DNA of 44,414 nt, taken from the NCBI GenBank assembly GCA_937874315.1, contig CALNAE010000022.1, positions 1 to 44,414 of the forward strand, read 5' to 3'. Below the pieces are notes generated by a model, which saw nothing but the letters and a program-made list of their open reading frames with translations, made no database searches and had not been told where the DNA came from. A program made the translations under genes and the position numbers. Origin of the DNA: an uncultured Bifidobacterium sp. (GTDB lineage: Bacteria; Actinomycetota; Actinomycetes; Actinomycetales; Bifidobacteriaceae). Of the stretch, positions 6,749 through 15,962 are shown one piece after another. Each line of letters opens with the position of its first letter. Position 1 is the stretch's first letter.

Positions 6749-7441
6749 ATGGCATTACAGGATCTCTCACCGAACGCGCAGGACTATCTCAAGATGATCT
6801 GGGATCTGCTCGAATGGGGTCGCGACTCGGTGCAGCCCTCGGATCTGGCGCGCAAAGCGCAGGTGAAACCCTCAACGGTCACCGGTGCCATCAATCGCCT
6901 GGTGACGGGCGGATACGCGCAACACGACCCATACGGCGCCATCACGCTGACCGAACAGGGTGAACGCTACGCGGTGCAGATGGTGCGCAAGCACAGGCTG
7001 CTCGAGACGTTTCTCGTCACCACCTTGGGTTACGGCTGGGAGGAGGTGCATCCGGAGGCAGATACCTTGGAACATGCCGCGTCGGATCTCATGATCGACC
7101 GCATCGACGACCTGCTCGGACATCCGCAGACGGACCCGCACGGAGATCCGATCCCGCGGCGCGACGGCAGCCTGCCGTGCAACCACACCAGGGCGCTGTC
7201 CGACATCACCGCGGACACCACGGTGCGCGTCGAACGCGTCAGCGACGAAAACCCGGAACTGCTGCGCATGCTGAACGACCATGGCATCGGGCTGCATTCG
7301 ATGATTCAGCTCAGCCGCTCATCGACGGGGCCCACGGTTCAGATCCGCCCCGCCGCCCAAGACGGTTCGGCGGAACCCACCGATCTGGCGGTGATGGCGC
7401 TGGGGGCCGAAGACGCCGAACGCATCCGGGTCAGCGCATAA
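6749..7441 (+). CDS. DtxR/MntR-family metal-dependent transcriptional regulator
   Basis: A 230-residue metalloregulator. The N-terminal winged helix is seen in DYLKMIWDLLEW, SDLARKAQVKPSTVTGAINRL (about residues 29-49) and ITLTEQGERYA. The dimerisation and metal-binding region is RKHRLLETFLVTTLGYGWEEVHPEAD and LEHAASDLMIDRIDDLLGHP. Where DtxR has its metal-binding Cys102, this protein has Asp (EADTLEH), which favours a Mn-type sensor over an Fe-type sensor. A C-terminal SH3-like FeoA domain follows (about 150-230). It is convergent with mntH, 38 bp away, so it very likely controls Mn uptake. The start at 6749 is chosen for the -10 spacing described separately. Confidence 0.85.
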   Translation: MALQDLSPNAQDYLKMIWDLLEWGRDSVQPSDLARKAQVKPSTVTGAINRLVTGGYAQHDPYGAITLTEQGERYAVQMVRKHRLLETFLVTTLGYGWEEVHPEADTLEHAASDLMIDRIDDLLGHPQTDPHGDPIPRRDGSLPCNHTRALSDITADTTVRVERVSDENPELLRMLNDHGIGLHSMIQLSRSSTGPTVQIRPAAQDGSAEPTDLAVMALGAEDAERIRVSA

Positions 7442-7479
7442 CGACGACTGATAGCCGTCCGGTGCGCATGCCGCCTGCA

Positions 7480-8931
7480 TCACAGCATGGCTATCAGCGC
7501 GGCGACATCCTGCCACACCAGCTGAATGTTGAGCCCGGTGAGCACGAGCACCACCAACCACGCGACGACGATCAACGGCCACTTGTTGACCTGCTTGCCC
7601 ATCACGCGTTTGGAAGAGGTCAACCAGACAAGCGGCACCATGGAGATCGGCAACGCGATACACAGGAAGACCTGCGAATACACCAGCAGGCTGTCGAGGG
7701 CGGCCTCCTTGCCGCCAAAGACGATCGTGCAGATCACGACCGGGATGATGCTGAGCAGCCGGGTGATCAGGCGCCGCAGCCACAGCGGGATGCGCATGCG
7801 GATGAACCCCTCCATCACGATCTGCCCGGTCAAGGTGCCCGTGATGGTCGAATTCTGCCCCGAGGCCAACAGCGCCACGGCGAATAGGGTGCTGAGCAAT
7901 CCGCTGGCCACCGGCCCCGCGACGCTGGAATCGCCCAGCGCGTTATACAACGAGGTGAACGTGTCCAACCCGTCGCCGTGGCCGAAGAACATGGCCGCGC
8001 CGAGTACCAGCAGCAGGCAGTTCACCAGGAAGGCGACGCTGAGCTGGATATTGGAATCCCATGTGGAGAACCGCACCGCGTTGTCGACATCGGCCTGATC
8101 GTCGCGATCGACCTGCCGACTCTGCACGATCGAAGAGTGCAGGTAGAGGTTGTGGGGCATCACCGTAGCGCCGACGATGCCCAGCGCCATGGTGAGCTGT
8201 CCTTGACCCATGATTTTTGCATCAGGCAGGAAGCCTGCGAACATGGCGCCCATCTCGGGCTTCGCCAAAGCCACCTCGTAGATGAACACCACCAGGATCA
8301 CGGTGATCAGCGTGGCGACGATCGCCTCTATCTTGCGGAAACCCAGCTTGGTGAGCAGCAGCAGAATCAGAACGTCGAGCACGGTGAGCATCACACCGAC
8401 GACCAGCGGTATACCGAAGAGCAGCCGCAACGCGATGGCGCCGCCGATGACCTCGGCGATATCGGTGGCCATAATGGCCAGCTCGGCACTGATCCACAAG
8501 GCATACCCCACACGTTTGCTCGTATGCAGCCGCGTGGCCTGAGCCAGGTCGAGCCCGGTCACGATGCCCAATTTGGCAGACATGTACTGCAGCATCATGG
8601 CGATCAGGCTTGAAATCAGTATGACGGACATGAGCAGGTAGCCGTACTGAGCACCGCCGCCGATCGAGGTGATCCAATTGCCGGGGTCCATATAGCCCAC
8701 GGCGACCAACGCGCCCGGGCCGGAGAAAGCGGCGAGATGCCGAAGGAAACTCGACGACTTCGACGGCACGCGAACCGTGGAGTTGATCTCCTCGAGCGAA
8801 CGGCCGTTCGCCGTGGCAATCAGCGGGTGATGCGTTCCACCATGGGCGCCATCGACCCCAAAATCAATATCGTCGACACCCGACCTCGCGAACATGCCGC
8901 GACGCGTGCCATCCGCTTCCGACACACTCAT
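7480..8931 (-). CDS. mntH: Nramp-family Mn2+/H+ symporter MntH
   Basis: A 483-residue integral membrane protein that imports Mn2+ (and possibly Fe2+) with protons. The two metal-binding motifs of the family are intact: DPGNW (about residues 83-87) in span 1 and MPHNLYLHSS in span 6, the MPH form typical of true Mn/Fe transporters. About eleven hydrophobic spans follow a polar N-terminal tail of about 60 residues, longer than usual for the family. GAAGGGGG lies about 7 nt upstream of the ATG at 8931. The neighbouring convergent MntR-like regulator is the obvious candidate repressor. Confidence 0.93.
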   Translation of the reverse strand: MSVSEADGTRRGMFARSGVDDIDFGVDGAHGGTHHPLIATANGRSLEEINSTVRVPSKSSSFLRHLAAFSGPGALVAVGYMDPGNWITSIGGGAQYGYLLMSVILISSLIAMMLQYMSAKLGIVTGLDLAQATRLHTSKRVGYALWISAELAIMATDIAEVIGGAIALRLLFGIPLVVGVMLTVLDVLILLLLTKLGFRKIEAIVATLITVILVVFIYEVALAKPEMGAMFAGFLPDAKIMGQGQLTMALGIVGATVMPHNLYLHSSIVQSRQVDRDDQADVDNAVRFSTWDSNIQLSVAFLVNCLLLVLGAAMFFGHGDGLDTFTSLYNALGDSSVAGPVASGLLSTLFAVALLASGQNSTITGTLTGQIVMEGFIRMRIPLWLRRLITRLLSIIPVVICTIVFGGKEAALDSLLVYSQVFLCIALPISMVPLVWLTSSKRVMGKQVNKWPLIVVAWLVVLVLTGLNIQLVWQDVAALIAML

Positions 8932-9001
8932 GCGCCAACCCCCTTCTCATGGATGAGCACACGACACCCGCGCTCATATCCCGATTCTTTCGCTGTGTAC
9001 C

Positions 9002-9029
9002 AGTATATTCGAGGGGTCGAAGTTTTCAA
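9002..9029 (-). promoter_or_regulatory. Putative mntH promoter with an inverted repeat in the spacer
   Basis: On the minus strand -35 TTGAAA (9029-9024) and -10 TATACT (9007-9002) are 16 bp apart. Inside the spacer TTCGA and TCGAA form a small inverted repeat around CCCC, where a repressor such as the neighbouring MntR-like protein could block RNA polymerase. No classical DtxR box is present. Confidence 0.5.
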
Positions 9030-9394
9030 GACGCCGTCACCGAATGGTCATCGGCGCGCAATCTTCGGGAAACATTGCCGCGGGTCATTCCCGCCCGACC
9101 TCGAGCAAGACCCGCTTCCCTCCGACCAGCCGAGGAAGGGCGCGCCAACGGTTTGTGGATCCCGCACAGGTCCCGCACGACCCCACGCAGGTCCTGCACG
9201 ATTCCGCACGATTACCGCGGGCACTCGCAAGGCCTTCCGCAGATGGTCCCGAGTCCGGCAAATCGGCGTCACGTTCAGGCCGGAACCGTCACACCCAGCG
9301 TTCTGTCAGAAAGCTCAAAGGGGTATAACAGTAATGACCAAGAGAACTCGCACGCAGTACGACAAGAGTGTGACACACGAGACAAATTCCCATG

Positions 9395-9422
9395 TTGCGA
9401 CGCGTCTCGACTAGGCTAAATA
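9395..9422 (+). promoter_or_regulatory. Putative promoter of the permease/pseudo-ATPase operon
   Basis: -35 TTGCGA (9395-9400) and -10 TAAATA (9417-9422) are separated by 16 bp, leaving a leader of about 60 nt before the ATG at 9489. Confidence 0.4.
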
Positions 9423-9488
9423 CGAAAACGGTGATCGACGCGGCATGCATGGGCGTCGACGCCCGCAGGAGAGGTGGAGAAGAACCAC

Positions 9489-10811
9489 ATGTTCGTTCTC
9501 AACAACGCATGGAGCACATTGCGACGTCATCCTTGGCGCAGCATATTGACGGCACTGATCGCCGTATTGGTCTCGTTCACCAGTCTGTTCGCCTGGTCGG
9601 TCCGGCAGACCAACGCCACGGCGACCGGCAGTGGATACGATGCGCTTAAACCCGCGGCCACGCTTCGTCTGACCCCTGCCGCACAGGCCAAGCGCAATGG
9701 AGCCGACTCGAGCTGGACCAAGAACTACCTGTCATGGAACGACTACACGACGTATGCCACGGCGGCGCAGACGGCCAACGTGAGCTTCTCCTACACCTTC
9801 ATCGAATCCGTGCCGGTGCGCCAATCGTCCGCGTTCAAAGCCATTTCAGGCAGCGCGGATCAATCCGCGGACAAGACCGGAGGCGAGTTCACGCTGTTCG
9901 GCCTGTACTCCTCCGACGCGCCGCACGACACCAGTTATGGCGACTACACCATCGTCTCGGGCAAAAATCTCGACTATAAGACGGAAAACGCCGCGACCAA
10001 AGGCGCGGTGCTCATCTCCAAGGCCGTCGCCGATAGGAACCACCTCACGGTCGGCAGCAAGATCAGCGTCGCAAACCCGACGAACGCCTCGAAAACGATC
10101 TCGTTTACGGTCCGAGGCATCTACGCCTATACCAACAAGACAACGACATCGACATCGAAACTCGCCAAAGACAACCCGAACAATGCGATCTACGCGAGCT
10201 ACTACGGTTTCGGCTCCAACGGTTTCGACGTCGCCGACGGCAAAGGCTGGGCGATCCCCGATCTCAACGTGGTCTTCAAGCTCAGCAGCATGAGCTCCTA
10301 CAACAAGTTTGTCAAGGTGGTCAAGGCCGCCAAATTGCCTTCGAAATATGAGATTTCTTCCATCACGCTCACCGATTACCGCGATTCGATCGCACCTCTC
10401 GGCCGGCTGAACACGGTTATGACGATTCTCGCCTATACCGTTTGGGGCGTCGGCGGACTCGCACTGCTCGTCCTGGTAATCATGGGGCTGCTCAAACGCC
10501 GCGCAGAGATCGCAACGGCACTGGTCATCGGTATTCCCAAAGCCCGCATCGGTTGGCAGTTCATGCTGGAAGTGCTGATGCCCACGGTCTGCGGCACAGC
10601 ACTCGGCATAGCGGCAGGCGCCCTCGGATCACGCGCGCTTGGCTCGGCATTGACCGGCGGGCAGGCCACGGCGGCAAGCGCCGGCATCGTATGGCATACG
10701 ATTGGCTGGGGGGTCGCGGCCTGTCTGGTATTGGCATTCGTCGCCCTGATGCGGGTGCTGCTGCTTCAGACGTCCACGATATTCACCACACGCGAGGAGG
10801 TGTCCCGATGA
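9489..10811 (+). CDS. FtsX/MacB-like ABC transporter permease
   Basis: A 440-residue membrane protein with the FtsX/MacB layout. One span lies near the N-terminus (about residues 17-37, ILTALIAVLVSFTSLFAWSV), followed by an extracytoplasmic domain of about 260 residues rich in Ser, Thr and Lys. Three spans lie at the C-terminus (about 310-332, 355-380, 400-425). The segment KRRAEIATALVIGIPKARIGWQF is the usual cytoplasmic coupling region of this family. Such permeases do not pump through a pore; they transmit ATPase strokes to the outside. The downstream ATPase gene overlaps it by 4 bp (ATGA). GGAGAA about 8 nt upstream supports 9489; GTG at 9474 is an alternative. Confidence 0.85.
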   Translation: MFVLNNAWSTLRRHPWRSILTALIAVLVSFTSLFAWSVRQTNATATGSGYDALKPAATLRLTPAAQAKRNGADSSWTKNYLSWNDYTTYATAAQTANVSFSYTFIESVPVRQSSAFKAISGSADQSADKTGGEFTLFGLYSSDAPHDTSYGDYTIVSGKNLDYKTENAATKGAVLISKAVADRNHLTVGSKISVANPTNASKTISFTVRGIYAYTNKTTTSTSKLAKDNPNNAIYASYYGFGSNGFDVADGKGWAIPDLNVVFKLSSMSSYNKFVKVVKAAKLPSKYEISSITLTDYRDSIAPLGRLNTVMTILAYTVWGVGGLALLVLVIMGLLKRRAEIATALVIGIPKARIGWQFMLEVLMPTVCGTALGIAAGALGSRALGSALTGGQATAASAGIVWHTIGWGVAACLVLAFVALMRVLLLQTSTIFTTREEVSR

Positions 10812-11869
10812 GCGACGAACAGCAACGGCCGACGTCCACCACAGGCGACGAGCATATCGAGGATGACGCGCACGAGGAACAACAGACGGTGCATGTCAGC
10901 GTCGTCTTCGACGACGTCGATGAGGCCGCAACGGCTACCACGGCGTTGGGCGCCACAGGACCGGATGGCGCCGGCACGGCCATGAATGCCGATTCCGACG
11001 ACGCCTCGTCTCAATCCCAGCCCCAATCCCAAGACGATGACATCGTGCGCTCCAACGCCGAACGGGTCAACGCCACGCCGAATCTGGCCCAGACTGGTGC
11101 AACGAACCCGTCGGATGGCTACGTACGCCAAGACGAATCGTCAGACGCCACCCATCATCTCGCCGCTGGCATCGACCGTGAGTTCAACTCACATCATGAG
11201 GACGACATCTTGTTGAAGTCATACCCGACTTTTGCACTGGATCATGTGACCGTACGCGACCATAAATCCGGCCGGACGCTGCTCGACGACGTGCAGATGG
11301 GATTCCAGGCCAGAAAACTCTATGCCGTCGTCACCGACGACGACGAACAACGCGTGGCCCTGCTCAACGTATTGGGAGGTTTCGGCAAACCGGACAGGGG
11401 TCAGGTGATGCTCAAGAGCGCCGATCTGGCGACGCTCCTGCCCAGTGAGGTTCGAGGCCATCGCATCGGTCTGGTGCCGCAGCGTTTCGCACTGCGCGGG
11501 GATCTCGACGCCACGGCGAATATCGTCTATGCCATGGATGCCACGCAACGCACGTTCCTCAAGCCCAAGCCAATACTGGCGCACGAGCTGCTCACGTCCG
11601 TCGGACTGGATGCCCCCGCGGCCGGCGAGCCGGTGGGGCAGTTCACCGCGCTGAACCAGCGCCGCGTCGCAATCGCGCGAGCCATCTCATGCGAGGCGAC
11701 GGCGATCGTCATCGATGAACCGACTGCCGATCTTGACGAGGATGACGGCAAGATTATCCGCAAGCTGTTGGCAAAACTCGCACACAGCGGTGCCGACGCT
11801 CGATGCGTCGTGATGCTGACCACCAACGATGCCGATATTGACGCCGCCGATCGGTACTTCGAGCTGTAG
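10808..11869 (+). CDS. Degenerate ABC ATPase-like subunit with acidic N-terminal extension
   Basis: A 353-residue partner of the FtsX-like permease. Residues 1-135 are acidic, Ser/Thr/Gln-rich and probably disordered. From about 140 the ABC fold aligns with MacB/LolD ATPases (ALDHVTVRD, LLNVLGGFGKPDRG, HRIGLVPQRFAL), but key residues are lost. Where Walker A should be (176-184) it has TDDDEQRVA, with no GxxGxGKST. The LSGGQ signature is FTALNQ (279-284). The H-loop His is Asn340. The Q-loop Gln225 and Walker B AIVIDE (299-304) with the D-loop remain. It is most likely unable to hydrolyse ATP alone, acting as a pseudo-ATPase, or pairing with another ATPase. Confidence 0.8.
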   Translation: MSDEQQRPTSTTGDEHIEDDAHEEQQTVHVSVVFDDVDEAATATTALGATGPDGAGTAMNADSDDASSQSQPQSQDDDIVRSNAERVNATPNLAQTGATNPSDGYVRQDESSDATHHLAAGIDREFNSHHEDDILLKSYPTFALDHVTVRDHKSGRTLLDDVQMGFQARKLYAVVTDDDEQRVALLNVLGGFGKPDRGQVMLKSADLATLLPSEVRGHRIGLVPQRFALRGDLDATANIVYAMDATQRTFLKPKPILAHELLTSVGLDAPAAGEPVGQFTALNQRRVAIARAISCEATAIVIDEPTADLDEDDGKIIRKLLAKLAHSGADARCVVMLTTNDADIDAADRYFEL

Positions 11870-11898
11870 CCGATTCCCCGGTTGCGCTCCGACGACGT

Positions 11899-12669
11899 TC
11901 AAACGATCCGCATGTCGAATCGATCGGCCAGCGCGCGGACATCGGGAACGCCATATTTCGTGACCAGCTCAAGCCAGCGCCGTTTATTGTCCGCGCCATA
12001 CCGCCCGGCCTTGGCCGTGTAGGCCTCGACGGTGAGGAACTTGGGCGGCACCGACTTGCTGTGATACTTGTCCGCGACCATGACCACCTCCTGCTCGAGG
12101 GTCATCGGCACATAGTCGGCCTCGGGCAGCGGCAGGCCCTGGTCCCGTACCTGTTGCTTGGTAAGTCCGACGCCGGTATGATTCCTGGCGAATTGCGCCA
12201 CCGACTCGTCGACGCCCTGTTCCGTCAGATATTCATAGCCAAGCAGGCCGTGCAGGATATATCGCGGGCCGTCGAACCGCAGCTCTTTGCCATCGGAACC
12301 GTCGTGCGCCAGCACGCGGTATGTGCCGATGTCATGGACCATCGCGCCTAGCACGGCCAGCCGCTCATCGAGCAGATACGGCGGCACCGTTCCGCCGCGA
12401 ACGCCCTCCGTGGCCTGCACGGCCCCCGACGTGGAGCGATCCGCGCCCGCGATCAATTCGCCGAGTCGGTAGCGCCCGGTCAGTTCCGGCGCGTCGCCCG
12501 GCAGCGTACAACGCCTGAGGAACAGCGCGTTCTGACGTCTGACCAGCTGTCGCGTAATCGTCGCCACGATCACGCAATGGGTATGAATCAGATCATAGGC
12601 CGCCTGGGATTGGGCGAGCTCATGGTGCATCCGGTCGACCTGCGCAAGGGTTGGAATAAATCCTGTCAT
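11899..12669 (-). CDS. HD-domain protein (putative metal-dependent phosphohydrolase)
   Basis: A 256-residue HD-superfamily protein. An early His pair sits in DLIHTHCVIVATI (about residues 27-40) and the metal-binding HD is in LGAMVHDIGTYRVLAHDG (about 115-132). Later conserved segments are RNHTGVGLTKQQVRDQGLPLPEADYVPMTLEQEVVMVADKYHSK, by position about 165-208, ending in the AD..H element usual for the last metal ligand. Proteins of this kind cleave phosphate esters of nucleotides or related compounds; the substrate is not known. TAGAAT ends 7 nt upstream of ATG 12669, so it is probably leaderless. It is convergent with the pseudo-ATPase gene. Confidence 0.75.
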   Translation of the reverse strand: MTGFIPTLAQVDRMHHELAQSQAAYDLIHTHCVIVATITRQLVRRQNALFLRRCTLPGDAPELTGRYRLGELIAGADRSTSGAVQATEGVRGGTVPPYLLDERLAVLGAMVHDIGTYRVLAHDGSDGKELRFDGPRYILHGLLGYEYLTEQGVDESVAQFARNHTGVGLTKQQVRDQGLPLPEADYVPMTLEQEVVMVADKYHSKSVPPKFLTVEAYTAKAGRYGADNKRRWLELVTKYGVPDVRALADRFDMRIV

Positions 12670-12676
12670 ACCGACC

Positions 12677-12682
12677 ATTCTA
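12677..12682 (-). promoter_or_regulatory. -10 element of the HD-domain gene (probably leaderless)
   Basis: TAGAAT on the minus strand lies 7 nt before the start codon at 12669. It overlaps the alternative upstream ATG at 12678, which argues against that start. Confidence 0.5.
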
Positions 12683-12707
12683 GAGGGGTTGCCGCGCTTG
12701 AACCGCG

Positions 12708-13580
12708 CTAGAGGGACTGGACGCGGTACTTCCCCGTCCGATTCGACGCGACGAGCATCTGGTTATTGGCCAGCTCACGCCAGCCGTCGCCCTCGCTTTC
12801 GCAGATGCCCGAACTGGCCGCCACCACGCCAACCTCGGCGCCGGCGCCGTTGTGAACCGGACGATAACGGATCATGCGATAATCGTGCGCCTGTTCGCCG
12901 CGACCGTACCGATCGTAGATATCGATGATGCGCAGCGCCACTTCGGTACGGCCCGCGGCACACAGCACGACGAGGAGATCATCGCTCTGGATCATGCAGT
13001 TGTAGCTTGACTTGGGATACCGCCCGCGCAGCTCCTTGACGGCCTGCACCACCGACTCCTCAAGGGAGAATCCAAAGCCGAGGAACTCCAGAATCACGGC
13101 GAAGAACACGGCGGAATCGCTGCGCCCGCCGGTCGCCAGAAACACCTTGTCGTTGACGATCTCGTCCCGCCGGGTGATGATGTTGAGTCCGTCGTCATCG
13201 GAGATGTCGCCATTATGGATGAAACTCAGCCCATTGGCGAAAAATGGCTGCTGATTCTCGACGATCAACGGCAAATGCGAGCTGGCCAGTCGTAGGTGCC
13301 ATAGTGCCCCACGGGCCGCCTCGCACGACAGACTTTCGAAGACCGGATCACGGTCGGACTCGATCGTGGTTTTATACAATCGGGTGCCGGGTCGCGTTGG
13401 TTGTGGCCCGGCGGCAGCGGCAGGATGCGATCCATCCCGTGCCGCGCACAGCAGCGAGCAGCCCCAGCCATCGTGATGTATCTCGCCCAACCCTCGGTAG
13501 TCGGCGACGGCCTGACCTCCCAAAATATCCCGAAGACTCATATCTGGATCCGACGAAGCATACCCGAGCAATCTACACAT
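12708..13580 (-). CDS. Class II glutamine amidotransferase (YafJ-like)
   Basis: A 290-residue Ntn-type amidotransferase. The protein begins MCRLLGYASSD, so the nucleophile Cys2 is exposed after removal of Met. This fixes the start at 13580. Further family motifs are GLGEIHHDGWG (about residues 31-41), LWHLRLASSHLP and FIHNGDI. Stand-alone members of this family release ammonia from glutamine or gamma-glutamyl compounds; those near EgtC cleave a gamma-glutamyl bond. No synthetase partner is adjacent, so the true substrate is unknown. TACAGT lies 8 nt before the ATG, which suggests a leaderless message. Confidence 0.88.
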   Translation of the reverse strand: MCRLLGYASSDPDMSLRDILGGQAVADYRGLGEIHHDGWGCSLLCAARDGSHPAAAAGPQPTRPGTRLYKTTIESDRDPVFESLSCEAARGALWHLRLASSHLPLIVENQQPFFANGLSFIHNGDISDDDGLNIITRRDEIVNDKVFLATGGRSDSAVFFAVILEFLGFGFSLEESVVQAVKELRGRYPKSSYNCMIQSDDLLVVLCAAGRTEVALRIIDIYDRYGRGEQAHDYRMIRYRPVHNGAGAEVGVVAASSGICESEGDGWRELANNQMLVASNRTGKYRVQSL

Positions 13581-13588
13581 AGCCTCAT

Positions 13589-13594
13589 ACTGTA
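13589..13594 (-). promoter_or_regulatory. -10 element of the amidotransferase gene (probably leaderless)
   Basis: TACAGT on the minus strand ends 8 nt before the ATG that encodes the required Met-Cys start. No ribosome-binding site is present. Confidence 0.45.
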
Positions 13595-13625
13595 ACGCAC
13601 ACAGGTCACGAGACGATGTCGCGGC

Positions 13626-15962
13626 TCATGAACCCTCTTCGATTTTTTCGGCCTTCTTGATATCGCGCAGCGAACGCAGCGCCTCACGGTGAAGCCGAGG
13701 GGGACGACGCGTGGTCACGAACAGCGGCTGGACCTCGACCTGGGGATTATATGGTGCCAGACCGAACCACTTGACCGGAGAGCCGGCCAGATGCCGAATG
13801 GCGTACTTCATCTTCAGCGACAGCGCCTCGCGCGTCGTGATATTGGATTCGGGCATCAACGCCTTATGAATCAGCACATACCGGATCGTGCCGATGTCAG
13901 GATCGGCGTCGACCTTCGGATACGTCGACTTCTGCTGCGGCAGTTCCCCCGTACGCGACAGATCGTGCATGATCTGATGAATATACGCAGGGATCGACTG
14001 CGACACCTTGAAGCCGAGCCGGATGCGGACACGGAAAATATGATCGGTTTTGAAGTTCTCGACCGAGTAGGCGCGCGTGAACGGCTCGTCGGTCGTCTGC
14101 ACCGACACCGCCCACCAGGCCCGGGCGCGCTTGGGATGATCGGCGAATATCGAGAAGAAGATGTCCGTATCAAGGCGCCGCATCTCGGCATCCGACGTCA
14201 GATAGACGATATTGTCGGCATAATACGGAATGCGGAAGTCACCATGCAGCTTGTCGACGGCCGGCAGGAAATCAGACGGTTTCATATGTCTACGCTGCGA
14301 ACGCTCGATCTTGGTGCCATCGTCCCAAGTCACCATGACCAACAGAATCAGCACGGTGAGCAACATGGTGAACCAGCCGCCATGCATGAATTTCGCCATC
14401 GATGCGATGAAGAACATCGTTTGAATGGTGAGGAACAAGATGGTGAAGACGATCGCGAGAACGCGTCGAGAGTGATACCACAGGTATACGCCCAGCAGCA
14501 CCGTGGTCGTGATCATCGTGATGGTGAGGGCCAGCCCATATGCGGCGGAGATGTGTTCGGAATCCTTGAACAGAGCCAACACGGTCAACGTGGCGGCGCA
14601 GAGTACCCAGTTGATGACCGGGATATAAAGCTGGCCGCGGGTGCGGGCCGGATAACGCACCTGTAGATGCGGCATCCAGTTCAGACCGGTCGCCTCGGAG
14701 ACCATGGTGAACGCCCCGGTGATCAAGGCCTGCGAGGCGATGACGCCGGCAGTCACGGACAACGCAACCGCCAGATATCGCACATTGGGCCCCAGCATCT
14801 CGAAGAATGGGTTGAGCCCGTTTACCTTGGCATATGCAGGATTGCCCTGATTGCGCAGCATCCACGCGCCTTGGCCAAAGTAGTTGAACACCAATGCGAC
14901 CTTGATGAAAGGCCAGGTGGCGTAGATATTGCCACGACCGACATGCCCCATATCCGAATACAGTGCTTCGGCGCCCGTGGTGGAGAGAAACACCGTGCCC
15001 ATCAAGGCGACACCCGCGGCGTTATGCGGACTGAACAGGAATTTCACACCATACACCGGATTGAGCGCCTCGAAGACGCTCCAATCGTTGCTCAGGCTCA
15101 GGATGCCGACTATGGCCAGGAAGGTGAACCAAACCAACACCACGGATCCGAATACCTTGCCGATGCGCTCGGTACCGCGCGATTGAACGGAAAAAAGAAC
15201 GACGATGATGAACACCGTGATGATCAAAGACAGATTGGCGTTCTCGGTGAATGCCGGCTCGAAGAGCGGGATAGTTTTGAGGCCCTCCACGGCCGAGGAG
15301 ATCGAAACGGCGGGAGTCAGCACGGAATCGGCTAGGAACGCCGCGCCGCCGATCATCGCGGGGATGGCGAGCCATGCACCGTGTCGACGAATCAGGGAGT
15401 ACAGAGCGAAGATGCCGCCCTCGCCGTTGTTGTCGATGCGCATGGCGACCAGCACGTACTTTACCGTGGTGATCAGCGTGATTGACCAGAACACCAACGA
15501 GAGCATGCCCAGCACCGCCTCGCGACCGGTGTTCGCCAGACCGCCCTGCCCGGCGAGGAAGGTTTGCGCGGTATACAGGGGCGATGTGCCGATATCCCCA
15601 TAGACCACGCCAAGCGCGACGATGGCCATGCCGATGGTGATTTTATCCTTGCTGCGCTGCAGACCGATCCACCAACGACCAATGGGCCCCTTATTGGCCA
15701 TCCTGGCGAGCCACTGCTCCTCCTGGCGTTGGGATTCCTCGCGTTTGGCGAGCTCCTCGCGCTCCTCCTTGGTCAGCGTGCGACGCGAGACCTTCGGAGC
15801 GTTGGTGAACGTATCCGCCCGTAGCAGCGTCTCATCGACATCGCTGGCGTTGTTATCGTCATGTCCCACGCTGCGAATCTGATTGACGGCGTTTGACCGA
15901 TCATTACCCGACCGACGTAATCTTCCTCTGCCGTCCGCCGGACTCTTACGGTTCTGCACCAT
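13626..15962 (-). CDS. kup: Kup-family low-affinity K+ uptake transporter
   Basis: A 778-residue K+/H+ symporter. The Kup signature GVVYGDIGTSPLYT is at about residues 117-130, followed by twelve hydrophobic spans (to about 540) and a cytoplasmic C-terminal domain of about 240 residues. The N-terminal cytoplasmic tail of about 105 residues is much longer than in typical Kup proteins and includes a charged, probably helical segment (LTKEEREELAKREESQRQEE). GGAGG lies 7 nt upstream of ATG 15962. In other actinobacteria Kup is often controlled by c-di-AMP, but I see no ydaO-type riboswitch in the 245-nt upstream region. Confidence 0.95.
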   Translation of the reverse strand: MVQNRKSPADGRGRLRRSGNDRSNAVNQIRSVGHDDNNASDVDETLLRADTFTNAPKVSRRTLTKEEREELAKREESQRQEEQWLARMANKGPIGRWWIGLQRSKDKITIGMAIVALGVVYGDIGTSPLYTAQTFLAGQGGLANTGREAVLGMLSLVFWSITLITTVKYVLVAMRIDNNGEGGIFALYSLIRRHGAWLAIPAMIGGAAFLADSVLTPAVSISSAVEGLKTIPLFEPAFTENANLSLIITVFIIVVLFSVQSRGTERIGKVFGSVVLVWFTFLAIVGILSLSNDWSVFEALNPVYGVKFLFSPHNAAGVALMGTVFLSTTGAEALYSDMGHVGRGNIYATWPFIKVALVFNYFGQGAWMLRNQGNPAYAKVNGLNPFFEMLGPNVRYLAVALSVTAGVIASQALITGAFTMVSEATGLNWMPHLQVRYPARTRGQLYIPVINWVLCAATLTVLALFKDSEHISAAYGLALTITMITTTVLLGVYLWYHSRRVLAIVFTILFLTIQTMFFIASMAKFMHGGWFTMLLTVLILLVMVTWDDGTKIERSQRRHMKPSDFLPAVDKLHGDFRIPYYADNIVYLTSDAEMRRLDTDIFFSIFADHPKRARAWWAVSVQTTDEPFTRAYSVENFKTDHIFRVRIRLGFKVSQSIPAYIHQIMHDLSRTGELPQQKSTYPKVDADPDIGTIRYVLIHKALMPESNITTREALSLKMKYAIRHLAGSPVKWFGLAPYNPQVEVQPLFVTTRRPPRLHREALRSLRDIKKAEKIEEGS

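Larger units (their letters stand above)
8932..9488. other. Long intergenic region between mntH and the FtsX-like permease
   Basis: It holds divergent promoters for the two flanking genes. The middle (about 9160-9235) contains short degenerate repeats built from GCAGGTCC and GCACGA words. A 26-codon frame at 9335-9415 (MTKRTRTQYDKSV...) has AAGGGG upstream, but its stop overlaps the promoter of the next gene. I do not call it. Confidence 0.5.

Noticed and set aside
9335..9415. 26-codon frame MTKRTRTQYDK... before the permease
   Set aside because: It has a weak ribosome-binding site, but its end overlaps the predicted promoter of the next gene, and no attenuator structure follows.
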